NCBI GenBank assembly: GCA_945833725.1 | Contig: CAMAFU010000066.1 | Location: forward strand, 1-8,352 | Origin: an uncultured Treponema sp. | Lineage (GTDB): Bacteria; Spirochaetota; Spirochaetia; Treponematales; Treponemataceae | Reading direction: 5' to 3' | DNA length: 8,352 nucleotides | In this document: positions 1 to 6,771 of the stretch, in pieces | Position numbering within the stretch: the stretch's first letter is position 1 | How the letters are laid out: every line of letters starts with the position of its first letter | Position numbers and translations under genes: made by a program | The notes under the pieces: generated by a model | What the model was told of the DNA's origin: nothing | What the model saw: only the letters and a program-made list of their open reading frames with translations | Databases searched by the model: none

Positions 1-282
1 TTTACCTCTCACAGTCTTAATTGCCTTAACTGTTCCAACAAATTCCATACAATCTCCTACTAAAGCAGTCCCAGGTTCTATTATTAACTCTGGCTTGATA
101 TTGACACTTTCACAATAAGCTCTGAAAAGAGGAGCAATACAGTTAGCATATTCTGAATAATTCGGTATTTTACATTTAAATTGAGACTTCAACTCATCTT
201 TCATTTTTCCATAAAGTCCTCCACCAAGATCAATCCTATCAGGTTTTAGTTGATATTCCTTTAAAAGATCTTTATAAAGATG
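1..282 (-). CDS. Fold-type III PLP-dependent decarboxylase, internal fragment (both ends missing)
   Basis: The minus strand is open from 291 down to the window edge at 1. Read that way it contains a glycine-rich phosphate-binding motif (IDLGGGLYG, about 240-214) and, some 50 residues later, EPGTALVGD (about 72-46). Both are hallmarks of the Orn/DAP/Arg decarboxylase family 2 (LysA-like, alanine-racemase-type barrel), which uses pyridoxal phosphate to decarboxylate basic amino acids or diaminopimelate. The fragment covers only about 90 residues of a roughly 400-residue family. The N-terminal half with the PLP lysine is absent: the frame meets a stop at 294-292, and the sequence there already reads as guaA on the other strand. 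The C-terminal part would lie left of position 1. Local G+C is about 35% against 40% in the adjoining guaA stretch, so the two pieces may have different origins. The exact substrate cannot be read from this piece. Family confidence is fairly high; membership of a working gene is unlikely as it stands. Confidence 0.72.
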
Positions 283-1040
283 AAGTCCGCCTTATAGGAA
301 AAAAACTTGGTCTTGATGAAGAACTTGTTATGCGCCATCCGTTTCCAGGTCCAGGCTTGTCCATCAATGTTCTTTGTTCCGATGGTAAATTAACGGAAGC
401 AGATAAAACAGAACTTAAAAAGGCCGAAAAAGAACTTGATTCTGTTGTTATTGACCAGTTTTGCGAAAAATGTTCTCAGCATATTGTGCGCAGTGTGCTT
501 CCTGTCCGTTCTGTTGGTGTGCAGGGAGATTTTAGAACTTACAGATTCCCAGCATGTCTTGCCTTCAAAAAAGAAGAAAACGGCATGTATCATGTTCCGC
601 AAAAGCGTGAAAAAGTCGAAGCTGTTTCTTCTTCAATTACAAATGAGTCTTCTGCCCTTAACAGAACAATAATAAAACTGTACGAAAAACCTGGACTTTC
701 TCAGGAAGATTTTTCTCTTCAGGAAGGGTATTGCGACAAAAAACGCCTTGACCAGCTTAGGGAAGTTGATGACATTGTGCTTACAGTTCTTCACGAAAGA
801 GGTCTTTACAATTCAATATTCCAGCATCTTACTATTGATTTGCCTTATGCTTCCTGCAGGGAAAATGCAAGTTTTGTATTAAGGCCTGTTTGTTCCGAAG
901 ATGTTATGACAGCCCGTTTTGCCTGGTTTTCTAAAGATGTAATAAAAGAAATTACAGAAAAAATTGCAGCTCTTCCTTTTGTTGATGCCCTTTATTTTGA
1001 TGCAACAAATAAACCACCGGCAACTTTCGGCTGGGAGTAG
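258..1040 (+). CDS. guaA: GMP synthase (glutamine-hydrolysing), C-terminal fragment, long dimerisation-domain form
   Basis: GMP synthase aminates XMP to GMP with ATP and glutamine, the last step of guanine nucleotide synthesis. Recognisable homology starts at about 258 (PLKDLYKDEVRLIGKK, end of the ATP-pyrophosphatase domain). It continues with RHPFPGPGL (333-359), the VRSVGVQGD segment of the dimerisation domain (about 504-530), and the family C-terminus KPPATFGWE before TAG at 1038-1040. The glutaminase domain and most of the ATP-pyrophosphatase domain are missing, replaced by an unrelated decarboxylase piece on the other strand. The ATG at 330 is an internal methionine, not a start; no start is called. 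From RHPFPGPGL to the end there are about 235 residues, roughly 100 more than E. coli GuaA. The extra length matches the duplicated dimerisation subdomains of eukaryote-type and some bacterial enzymes. The C-terminus reads FGWE where the usual form is (I/T)EWE. Identity is near certain; whether the truncation is biological is not. Confidence 0.93.
   Translation, partial: PLKDLYKDEVRLIGKKLGLDEELVMRHPFPGPGLSINVLCSDGKLTEADKTELKKAEKELDSVVIDQFCEKCSQHIVRSVLPVRSVGVQGDFRTYRFPACLAFKKEENGMYHVPQKREKVEAVSSSITNESSALNRTIIKLYEKPGLSQEDFSLQEGYCDKKRLDQLREVDDIVLTVLHERGLYNSIFQHLTIDLPYASCRENASFVLRPVCSEDVMTARFAWFSKDVIKEITEKIAALPFVDALYFDATNKPPATFGWE
268..281. repeat. Perfect 14-bp palindrome at the decarboxylase/guaA junction
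   Basis: ATCTTTATAAAGAT equals its own reverse complement. It lies where minus-strand decarboxylase homology gives way to plus-strand GMP synthase homology. Both strands encode nearly the same peptide here (KDLYKDEV on plus, LYKDLLKEY on minus), so the breakpoint cannot be placed more precisely than about 258-285. The palindrome could have mediated an inversion-type join or a chimeric amplification product. Confidence 0.75.
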
Positions 1041-1074
1041 CAGAAAGTTTGTAAGGTCAGTTTTCTGCTTTTTT
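1039..1074 (+). terminator. Rho-independent terminator after guaA
   Basis: AGCAGAAA (1039-1046) pairs with TTTCTGCT (1062-1069) across a 15-base loop. The 3' arm runs into six T residues (1069-1074). The 5' arm begins inside the guaA stop codon, so the hairpin abuts the coding region. Stem G+C is modest, but the position and T-tract are typical. Confidence 0.7.
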
Positions 1075-1290
1075 AGGGGTGAAATTTTGTAATTTTTGCA
1101 GTTTTAAAAGGTCTGTTTTTCCTTAATTATAAAACTGTAAACATGATTGTTTTTTTTCCGATAAGTTGAATAGGGAATTTTCCGTTGAATTTATAAACGG
1201 AACTTTTAAATTAAATTGCAGTTTTAACGGTAAATTTAAAATCAAAAACTGTTCCTGTTTTAACTCAACTGGTATGTTATGGGGGTTATA
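1075..1290. other. AT-rich intergenic spacer with nested CAGTTTT/AAAACTG and TTCCGTT/AACGGAA inverted repeats
   Basis: No gene is seen here. CAGTTTTA (1099-1106) is inverted as TAAAACTG (1130-1137), and CAGTTTT (1219-1225) as AAAACTG (1245-1251). TTCCGTT (1180-1186) pairs with AACGGAA (1196-1202) over a 9-base loop but has no following T-run, so it looks more like an operator or UTR hairpin than a terminator. A T8 tract lies at 1150-1157. The promoter of the ankyrin gene should be here; the best hexamer pair (TTGAAT 1166-1171, TTTATA 1190-1195) is weak, so it is not called. Confidence 0.45.
1281..1285 (+). promoter_or_regulatory. Ribosome binding site that fixes the ankyrin gene start
   Basis: GGGGG lies 5 bases before ATG 1291 and can pair with the CCUCC anti-Shine-Dalgarno through one G-U pair. 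It overlaps the alternative ATG at 1279, which has no such element, so 1291 is the better start. Confidence 0.6.
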
Positions 1291-4092
1291 ATGAAAAATC
1301 CTAATTTTTATGCGCTTGTTTTACTTATGTCGGTAACTTGTGCTTTTTTTTCCTGTAAATCAACTGCTGCAGAAAAAGAAGTTTCCGTACAAAAACTTAT
1401 AATGGAAGGCCGGTATGATGAAGCGCGGGATTTATTTAAAACAAAAACAGATATAAATGCACAGGATAAAGATGGTAATACGGCTTTGCATATTGCCTGC
1501 CGCGTAAACGAGCCGGATTTGGTTACATTCCTTATAATAAAAGGTGCAAACACTGAAATATCAAATAATGACGGTGATTTTCCGATTCACCTTGCTGTAA
1601 AGGGCGATAATGTTGACTGTGCAAAAAATCTTATTGCACTGAAAGCAAATATTTTTGCCAAAGACGGAGAAGAAAATTCTGCCCTTCAGCTTGCATTGGC
1701 CAGAGATGAACTTTGGTACGATGTTATGATAAACGAACAGACTGCAAATCTTCATGACATAAATGGTGAGAATATTGTTCATTATTTTGTCAGAACAAGA
1801 GATGAAAAAGCCATTGAACGGTGCATAAAAAATCAACTGCCTCTGTCCGAAAAAAACAATAGCGGAAAATCGCCTGTTGCCTTGTGTTTTGACAATGCAG
1901 AGGACTATTCTGCAGTAAAAATTGCTGCCCGCCTTTTGGAAGCTGGTGCTGATGCCGTACGGGGAGATTATGCATATTTTGAAGATTCTGTAAGAAGTCA
2001 TAATCCAATCCTTCGTTTCAGCGATGCCCAAACTCCTCTTCATATTGCCGCAATTTCTGGACATACGGGAATAGTAAGCTATATTTTGAACGAAAAATCA
2101 TCTATCAGACTTACAGATTTGCTGCAGGCTCAGGATATTGCCGGTGCAACACCTCTGCACGAAGCTGTAAGATACGGACAGGTTGAAGTTGCAAGGCTTC
2201 TTCTTGAAGCAGGGGCCAGAACAGATGCCCTTGATGCTGTTGGAAAAACTCCTCTTCTTCTTATAATTCCACCTGAAAAACAGTATGAAATGTACAGTGT
2301 GCTTCTTCAATATAATGCCCGCTCTACAGAAAAAGATATGTTTGGAGATACAGTCCTTCATGTTGCAACTATGGCTGGTGTAAAAAAAGATGTACTGCAG
2401 CTTCTTGTAAGCCGTGGGGCACCTGTTAATGAAAGAAACAAGCAGGGAGTTACGCCGCTGGCATTGGCAATAGAAAAGGGCAATATGGATCATATAGTGT
2501 TTTATGCTCAGGCTGGTGCAGATATAAATGCTGAAGATATGCAGGGGTATACTCCTTTGGGAAGAGCTTTGGAAAGTTCATCAATTCAAATGCTGCAGAC
2601 TCTTGTTACGCCAAAAAACATTCTTTCCAAAGACAGTGGAGGAAATACACCGCTTCATATTGCAATTATAAAGGACAGTCCTTTTGAGTATGTAAAATAT
2701 CTTGTTGACAGCGGGGCTGATGTAAATGCCAGAAATAAAAACGGTGATTCAGTTCTTTATCTTGCCGTAACAAAAAATAAAAAGGACATAGGTGAACTTC
2801 TTCTTTCAAAAAATGCAGATATTTTTGCTACAAATACAGATAACAGTTCTCCTCTTAGAATTGCCCTTTCTTCCGGAGGTGAAATTCAAGACTGGCTTAT
2901 TACAAGCAGAACTCTTAACACAACTGACGGAAACGGCAATACGCCTTTGCATTATGCTGCAGAATGGAATTTAAATGATGCCCTGCTGGCTCTTATTCAA
3001 AAAGGGGCAAATGTTAATGCTGTAAATTCAAACGGGGAATCAGCTTTGTTTTCTGCTGTAAAGGCAGATTCTCCTGCCACAATAAATCTTCTTGTTGAAA
3101 ATGGAATAATTACCGATACAAGGTCAAATTTAACAAGAGATCACATGGGAAATACGCCTCTTCACTATGCCGTAAAATGGAACAGCCTTGAAGCTGCAAA
3201 ATCTGTAATTTCCTTGGGATTTGATGTAAATGCCCAGAATCTTGCAGGAAAAACATCTTTGAGCGATGCTGCACGAAGCGGAAAAATGGAAATGGCACAG
3301 CTTCTTTTAGATTTTGGCTCAGATGTGAATGCAGCAGATGTATCTGGAAGAACAGTTCTTATTGATGCAATTCACTCTGGAAACGAAAATATGATTGGTC
3401 TTTTGCTTCAAAACGGTGCAAATCCACAGATTCAGGAAATGAACGGCCGTAATGCGTACCATGAAGCCGCCTTAACTGCGAATTTAAACATTATTGAGCA
3501 GATTCGTTCATCCGGTGGAAATCCTTTGTCCAGAGACAGTTATGGCGACAGCCCTTTCAGCCTTGTGTTAAAATATGATGAAAGCGTTATCCGCGCTGTT
3601 TTAGGCGGAAATGTAAAAATTGTGGATTCCGATGGAAATACGCCTGTTCATCTTGCCGTGGATAAAAATGTATCTCCAGAACAGCTTACAATGCTTATAA
3701 ATATGGGCTTTCCTATAAGTCAGCGAAATGGTAAGGGGATGACACCTCTTAACAATGCCGTATCACGGAATCAAAAAAAACTTGCTCTTGTTCTTTTGGA
3801 AAGAGGAGCTGATCCGTTTATTTCAACAGTTAAGGGGGATAGTGCCCTTACAAATGCCTTTAAAAACGGAAATATAGAAATTCTTGATGCCATTGTAAAA
3901 TACAATGCACGGAAAACAGATACGGCAGGTGATTCAATCCTTCACTATGCAGCAAGAATTGGAAGCGAAACTCAGGTTCGCCATCTTCTTGATCTGGGTC
4001 TGGAAAGAAATGTAAAAAATCTTAGCGGAGAAACGCCACAGGCAATGGCAGCCCGCTGGAACAGACCGGAAATAGCAGAAATCTTAAAATAA
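1291..4092 (+). CDS. Large ankyrin-repeat lipoprotein
   Basis: This 933-residue protein begins with a short basic segment and a hydrophobic stretch ending in AFFSC, so Cys22 is the likely lipidation site. The lipobox is relaxed (Phe at -3), acceptable in spirochaetes but not a textbook box. The protein is therefore predicted to be membrane-anchored and exposed to the periplasm or cell surface. From about residue 30 to the end it is almost entirely ankyrin repeats: a half repeat as N-cap, then about 26 units of 30-34 residues with the G-TPLH-A and GADVNA signatures. An insert of roughly 20 residues follows the fifth repeat (around 1960-2020). Strong consensus units (GNTPLHYA type) recur in a three-repeat rhythm. 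Ankyrin stacks bind proteins and have no catalytic activity of their own; the partner is unknown. The start at 1291 is preferred over ATG 1279 because GGGGG lies 5 bases upstream and the signal peptide is cleaner. The gene is followed at 73 bp by the Bax-inhibitor-1 gene with no terminator seen. Confidence 0.92.
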   Translation: MKNPNFYALVLLMSVTCAFFSCKSTAAEKEVSVQKLIMEGRYDEARDLFKTKTDINAQDKDGNTALHIACRVNEPDLVTFLIIKGANTEISNNDGDFPIHLAVKGDNVDCAKNLIALKANIFAKDGEENSALQLALARDELWYDVMINEQTANLHDINGENIVHYFVRTRDEKAIERCIKNQLPLSEKNNSGKSPVALCFDNAEDYSAVKIAARLLEAGADAVRGDYAYFEDSVRSHNPILRFSDAQTPLHIAAISGHTGIVSYILNEKSSIRLTDLLQAQDIAGATPLHEAVRYGQVEVARLLLEAGARTDALDAVGKTPLLLIIPPEKQYEMYSVLLQYNARSTEKDMFGDTVLHVATMAGVKKDVLQLLVSRGAPVNERNKQGVTPLALAIEKGNMDHIVFYAQAGADINAEDMQGYTPLGRALESSSIQMLQTLVTPKNILSKDSGGNTPLHIAIIKDSPFEYVKYLVDSGADVNARNKNGDSVLYLAVTKNKKDIGELLLSKNADIFATNTDNSSPLRIALSSGGEIQDWLITSRTLNTTDGNGNTPLHYAAEWNLNDALLALIQKGANVNAVNSNGESALFSAVKADSPATINLLVENGIITDTRSNLTRDHMGNTPLHYAVKWNSLEAAKSVISLGFDVNAQNLAGKTSLSDAARSGKMEMAQLLLDFGSDVNAADVSGRTVLIDAIHSGNENMIGLLLQNGANPQIQEMNGRNAYHEAALTANLNIIEQIRSSGGNPLSRDSYGDSPFSLVLKYDESVIRAVLGGNVKIVDSDGNTPVHLAVDKNVSPEQLTMLINMGFPISQRNGKGMTPLNNAVSRNQKKLALVLLERGADPFISTVKGDSALTNAFKNGNIEILDAIVKYNARKTDTAGDSILHYAARIGSETQVRHLLDLGLERNVKNLSGETPQAMAARWNRPEIAEILK

Positions 4093-4152
4093 TTTTCAGG
4101 GCTGTTTTAACCGTCCGTTCTTTGCCTTTACCGGCTGTAAATTTATTAAATT

Positions 4153-4158
4153 GGAGAA
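4153..4158 (+). promoter_or_regulatory. Ribosome binding site that fixes the BI-1 gene start
   Basis: GGAGAA precedes ATG 4166, with 9 bases from GGAG to the start codon. The in-frame TTG at 4151 overlaps this element, so it is not the start. Confidence 0.75.
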
Positions 4159-4165
4159 ACTAAAA

Positions 4166-4927
4166 ATGGCACAGTTAAATTTAGAAATGCAGAAAACTTC
4201 TGTAAAGTCCCAGAAATCCTTATTTTTGGCAAGAACATACGGCTGGATGGCTTTTGCTCTTTTTTTCAGTTCCCTTGTGGCGTATTTTACATCTGTGTTT
4301 ATGTGGAGCGAAACTCCTGACGGAAAAATAATTTTAAGTTCTTTCGGCAGAATGCTCTTTGGAAATAAAGGCATGGGATTCATGATGCTTTGCGTTCTGG
4401 AAGTTGTAATTGTTGTTTTCCTTTCATTTAGAATAAGTAAAATGAGTTTTGCAGCTGCTTTCTTTTCCTTTGTGTTTTATTCATTTGTAAACGGCCTTAC
4501 ACTGTCAAGCATTTTTACCGTTTATAATATTGCATCTATTGCCAATGCCTTTTTTTCTACAGCGGCAACTTTTCTTGTAATGTGCCTTTACGGTTCAAAA
4601 ACAAAAAGTGATCTTACAAAGGCCGGAAGATACCTTGTTATGGCTTTAATGGGAATTTTACTGGCTTCGGTGCTGCATTTTATTATTGGGTTGATTTCAA
4701 AATCACCTCTTTCAATGCTGGATTTAATAATTTCCATTGCAACAGTTATTGTTTTTACAGGCTTAACGGCATTTGACAGCCAGAAAATTTTAAGGATTGC
4801 AGAGTCGGCAAAGGATACAGAAGATTACAAAAAAATTGCAATTCTTGGTGCATTGGAATTGTATCTTGATTTTATAAATATTCTTCTTTCGCTACTGAAA
4901 ATTTTTGGCCGTTCAAAAGACAAGTAA
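4166..4927 (+). CDS. Bax inhibitor-1 / YccA-family seven-helix inner membrane protein
   Basis: The 253-residue protein has a short polar N-terminus and seven hydrophobic segments at about 22-44, 71-90, 94-120, 124-142, 156-177, 184-203 and 227-247. The sixth ends in the family motif TGLTAFDSQKI, and the seventh carries ALELYLDFINILLSLL, both typical of bacterial BI-1 (YbhL/YccA/YetJ-like) proteins. Asp204 (AFDSQ) and Asp235 (YLDFIN) match the aspartate pair that in Bacillus YetJ forms a pH-sensitive calcium-leak gate. The family is linked to calcium leak and, in E. coli YccA, to modulation of the FtsH protease. Which role applies here cannot be seen. Length is normal and nothing is truncated. 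ATG 4166 is chosen because of the GGAG upstream. The phosphatase gene starts 4 bases after its stop, so the two are probably one transcript, perhaps with the ankyrin gene. Confidence 0.9.
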   Translation: MAQLNLEMQKTSVKSQKSLFLARTYGWMAFALFFSSLVAYFTSVFMWSETPDGKIILSSFGRMLFGNKGMGFMMLCVLEVVIVVFLSFRISKMSFAAAFFSFVFYSFVNGLTLSSIFTVYNIASIANAFFSTAATFLVMCLYGSKTKSDLTKAGRYLVMALMGILLASVLHFIIGLISKSPLSMLDLIISIATVIVFTGLTAFDSQKILRIAESAKDTEDYKKIAILGALELYLDFINILLSLLKIFGRSKDK

Positions 4928-4931
4928 TTTT

Positions 4932-5399
4932 ATGAGCAGCAATATAAAAAAAATCCTGTTTGTGTGTCATGGCAACATCTGCCGTTCTCCTATGGCCGAA
5001 ATGGTTATGAAAGACCTTGTCCGAAAAGTAGGTCTGGAAAATGAATTTTTTATTGACAGTGCGGCTTGCCATACAGACGAAATAGGAAATGCCATTCATT
5101 GGGGAACAAGACAAAAACTGCTGGAAAAAGAAATTCCTTTTACGGATCATCGTGCCCGACTTATAAAAAAAAGCGATTATGATGATTTTGATTTTATAGT
5201 TGCCATGGACAGAGAAAATATGTCCGATTTAAAATTTAAGTTTCCCTTTGACCGAGGCGAAAAAATCAGAAAACTTCTCGATTATTGCGGTAATAAAGAT
5301 GTTGCAGATCCCTGGTATACAGGAAATTTTGATAAAACCTGGGATGATATTTTTGAAGGATGCAGCCATTTACTGGAGGAATTAAAACCGTCGTTTTAG
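4932..5399 (+). CDS. Low-molecular-weight protein-tyrosine phosphatase
   Basis: The 155-residue protein has the family length and layout. The P-loop at the N-terminus reads VCHGNICRS, a C-X5-R signature with nucleophile Cys12 and Arg18. The general acid lies in DPWY near the C-terminus (Asp126). It should hydrolyse phosphotyrosine on cytoplasmic proteins; in other bacteria such enzymes often counter tyrosine kinases of capsule synthesis, but no kinase or polysaccharide gene is present here. The related arsenate-reductase fold is less likely, because the DPWY loop and aromatic neighbours are those of a phosphatase. The start is ATG 4932, only 4 bases after the stop of the membrane protein and without a visible Shine-Dalgarno, so translation is probably coupled. 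An upstream TTG at 4905 lies inside the previous gene and adds nothing conserved. Confidence 0.93.
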   Translation: MSSNIKKILFVCHGNICRSPMAEMVMKDLVRKVGLENEFFIDSAACHTDEIGNAIHWGTRQKLLEKEIPFTDHRARLIKKSDYDDFDFIVAMDRENMSDLKFKFPFDRGEKIRKLLDYCGNKDVADPWYTGNFDKTWDDIFEGCSHLLEELKPSF

Positions 5400-5444
5400 T
5401 TTGCAAATCCAACTTTTAAAGCAGACTGATAGGACAGTATAAAC

Positions 5445-5473
5445 TCGACTTTTTACCGCTTATAAATTATCAT
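5445..5473 (+). promoter_or_regulatory. Candidate promoter of the DUF763 gene, leaderless layout
   Basis: TCGACT (5445-5450, 4 of 6 to the -35 consensus) and TATCAT (5468-5473, 5 of 6 to the -10 consensus) are separated by 17 bases. The -10 box ends 7 bases before ATG 5481, which places transcription start on or one base before the A of the ATG. No Shine-Dalgarno is present between 5440 and 5480. Confidence 0.4.
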
Positions 5474-5480
5474 CACTGTT

Positions 5481-6761
5481 ATGATTAAAAAATCTGGATA
5501 TGCTGATTTGCCTCTTCATACAGGGACTGTACCCAAATGGCTTGCAGACAGAATGATGCTTTTGGGAACAGAAATAATCGAAGCCCTTGTAATTTATTTT
5601 GGCAGAAAAGAAGTCCTTGTGCGTTTAAGTGATCCTCTGTGGTTTCAAAGCCTTGGTTGTGTCCTTGGAATGGACTGGCATTCTTCGGGCATTACAACAA
5701 GCGTTATGTATGCACTAAAAAGAGGTCTTAATCCTAGGGCAAAGGAACTGGGAATTGCCGTATGCGGTGGACGGGGGCGTTATTCAAAAAAAACACCAGA
5801 AGAATTAAAATTTTTATCGGAAATTTCAAGTCTTGATGCAGACAGCCTTATACAATGCAGCCGTCTTGCCGCAAAGGTTGATGGATGTGCCGTGCAGGAT
5901 GGATTTAATCTTTATCAGCATAATTTTATAGTAAGCTGTGACGGAGACTGGACTGTTGTTCAGCAGGGAATGAATACAGCAGAACGAAAAGCCAGAAGGT
6001 ATCACTGGTCGTCTTCTTCTTTACGCTCTTTTGTTGATGAACCCCACTCCGGAGTTACAGGCGAAAATCAGGGGCTTATACTTAATCTGTCGGCTCAGGA
6101 AGCAGAAAATACAAGGCAGAAAATTCTTACTGTTTCCAAAGAAAAGCCTGAAATCATCCTTGGGGAAATAAAAAAAATGGGTTCAGGCGACTGCCTTCAA
6201 CTTGATCTTTTTAATGACAGTCAAAAAAAATCTTTGGAGTACAGTTCATTTTCAGAAAAAGTAAGTGTTGTAGAAAGCAGAAATATTTCTATGCCACAAA
6301 GACATGAACTTCGTCCTGAAGATATTGATTTAAAAAGGCTTGGTGCTGTTCTTGCTCTTTCCAGCGAAGCCGGCAATAAGAATTTTGAAGAACTGCTTTT
6401 AACTCCTGGGCTTGGACCTAGAACTTTGCAGAGTCTTACCCTTGTAAGCGAAGTAATTTATGGAACCCCCAGCCGTTTTACAGATCCTGCCCGGTTTAGT
6501 TTTGCTCACGGTGGAAAAGACGGTCATCCATTTCCTGTACCTGTAAAAATATACGACGAAACAATAAGAATTCTTGGAAAATCCATCGAAAAAGCAAAAT
6601 TAAATGTAAAAGATAAAGACTCCTGCCTTTACAGACTCGAAAAAACTGCCCGGTATGTTGAGGAAAACTGTAATCCTCAGGCCGATTTTTACAAGGCTAT
6701 AGAACGGGAAAAAGAAAACAGCCGCTTGTGGGGCGGCCGTACTGTGGGAAAAAACTGTTAA
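5481..6761 (+). CDS. DUF763 family protein with helix-hairpin-helix-like segment
   Basis: I recognise this 426-residue protein as DUF763, a family found in archaea and scattered bacteria whose biochemical role I do not know. Conserved-looking blocks include LHTGTVPKWL (11-21), HSSGITTSVMYALKRGLNP (67-85), DGFNLYQHNFI (140-150), DGDWTVVQQGMN (154-165) with RRYHW after it, and FVDEPHSGV (184-192). Near 304-328, LLLTPGLGPRTLQSL followed by a second helix resembles a helix-hairpin-helix DNA-binding motif; it leads into DPARFSFAHGGKDG (335-348). The several invariant-looking His, Asp and Glu residues and the HhH-like piece suggest nucleic acid work, possibly repair, but this is inference. No signal peptide or membrane segment is seen, so it should be cytoplasmic. 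The start at 5481 has no ribosome binding site; a promoter 7 bases away suggests a leaderless mRNA. The 3' end converges on the minus-strand isomerase gene, with 10 bases between stops and no terminator visible. Confidence 0.85.
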   Translation: MIKKSGYADLPLHTGTVPKWLADRMMLLGTEIIEALVIYFGRKEVLVRLSDPLWFQSLGCVLGMDWHSSGITTSVMYALKRGLNPRAKELGIAVCGGRGRYSKKTPEELKFLSEISSLDADSLIQCSRLAAKVDGCAVQDGFNLYQHNFIVSCDGDWTVVQQGMNTAERKARRYHWSSSSLRSFVDEPHSGVTGENQGLILNLSAQEAENTRQKILTVSKEKPEIILGEIKKMGSGDCLQLDLFNDSQKKSLEYSSFSEKVSVVESRNISMPQRHELRPEDIDLKRLGAVLALSSEAGNKNFEELLLTPGLGPRTLQSLTLVSEVIYGTPSRFTDPARFSFAHGGKDGHPFPVPVKIYDETIRILGKSIEKAKLNVKDKDSCLYRLEKTARYVEENCNPQADFYKAIEREKENSRLWGGRTVGKNC

Positions 6762-6771
6762 AATGTTTAAA

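Noticed and set aside
390..672. Short open frames overlapping guaA on both strands
   Set aside because: guaA in the other frame has clear family motifs throughout; these frames have biased, unrecognisable translations.
1137..1157. T8 tract with AAACA/TGTTT hairpin as a second terminator
   Set aside because: The stem is 5 bp and nearly all A-T, too weak to call, and a good terminator already lies at 1039-1074.
1279..1290. Upstream ATG start for the ankyrin gene
   Set aside because: It overlaps the GGGGG ribosome binding site of ATG 1291 and has no Shine-Dalgarno of its own; the four extra residues add nothing to the signal peptide.
1561..2493. Long minus-strand open frames (167 and 131 codons) opposite the ankyrin gene
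   Set aside because: They are antisense shadows of a strongly periodic coding gene, with low-complexity Cys/Phe/Lys-rich translations and no recognisable family.
1465..4092. Tandem DNA repeat
   Set aside because: The repeats are conserved at protein level only; I saw no long identical DNA units, so this is an old ankyrin array and not a DNA-level tandem repeat.
5393..5420. Possible terminator after the phosphatase gene
   Set aside because: The only hairpin (TAAAAC/GTTTTA over CGTC at 5385-5400) is short and AT-only at the ends, overlaps the coding end and has no T-tract.
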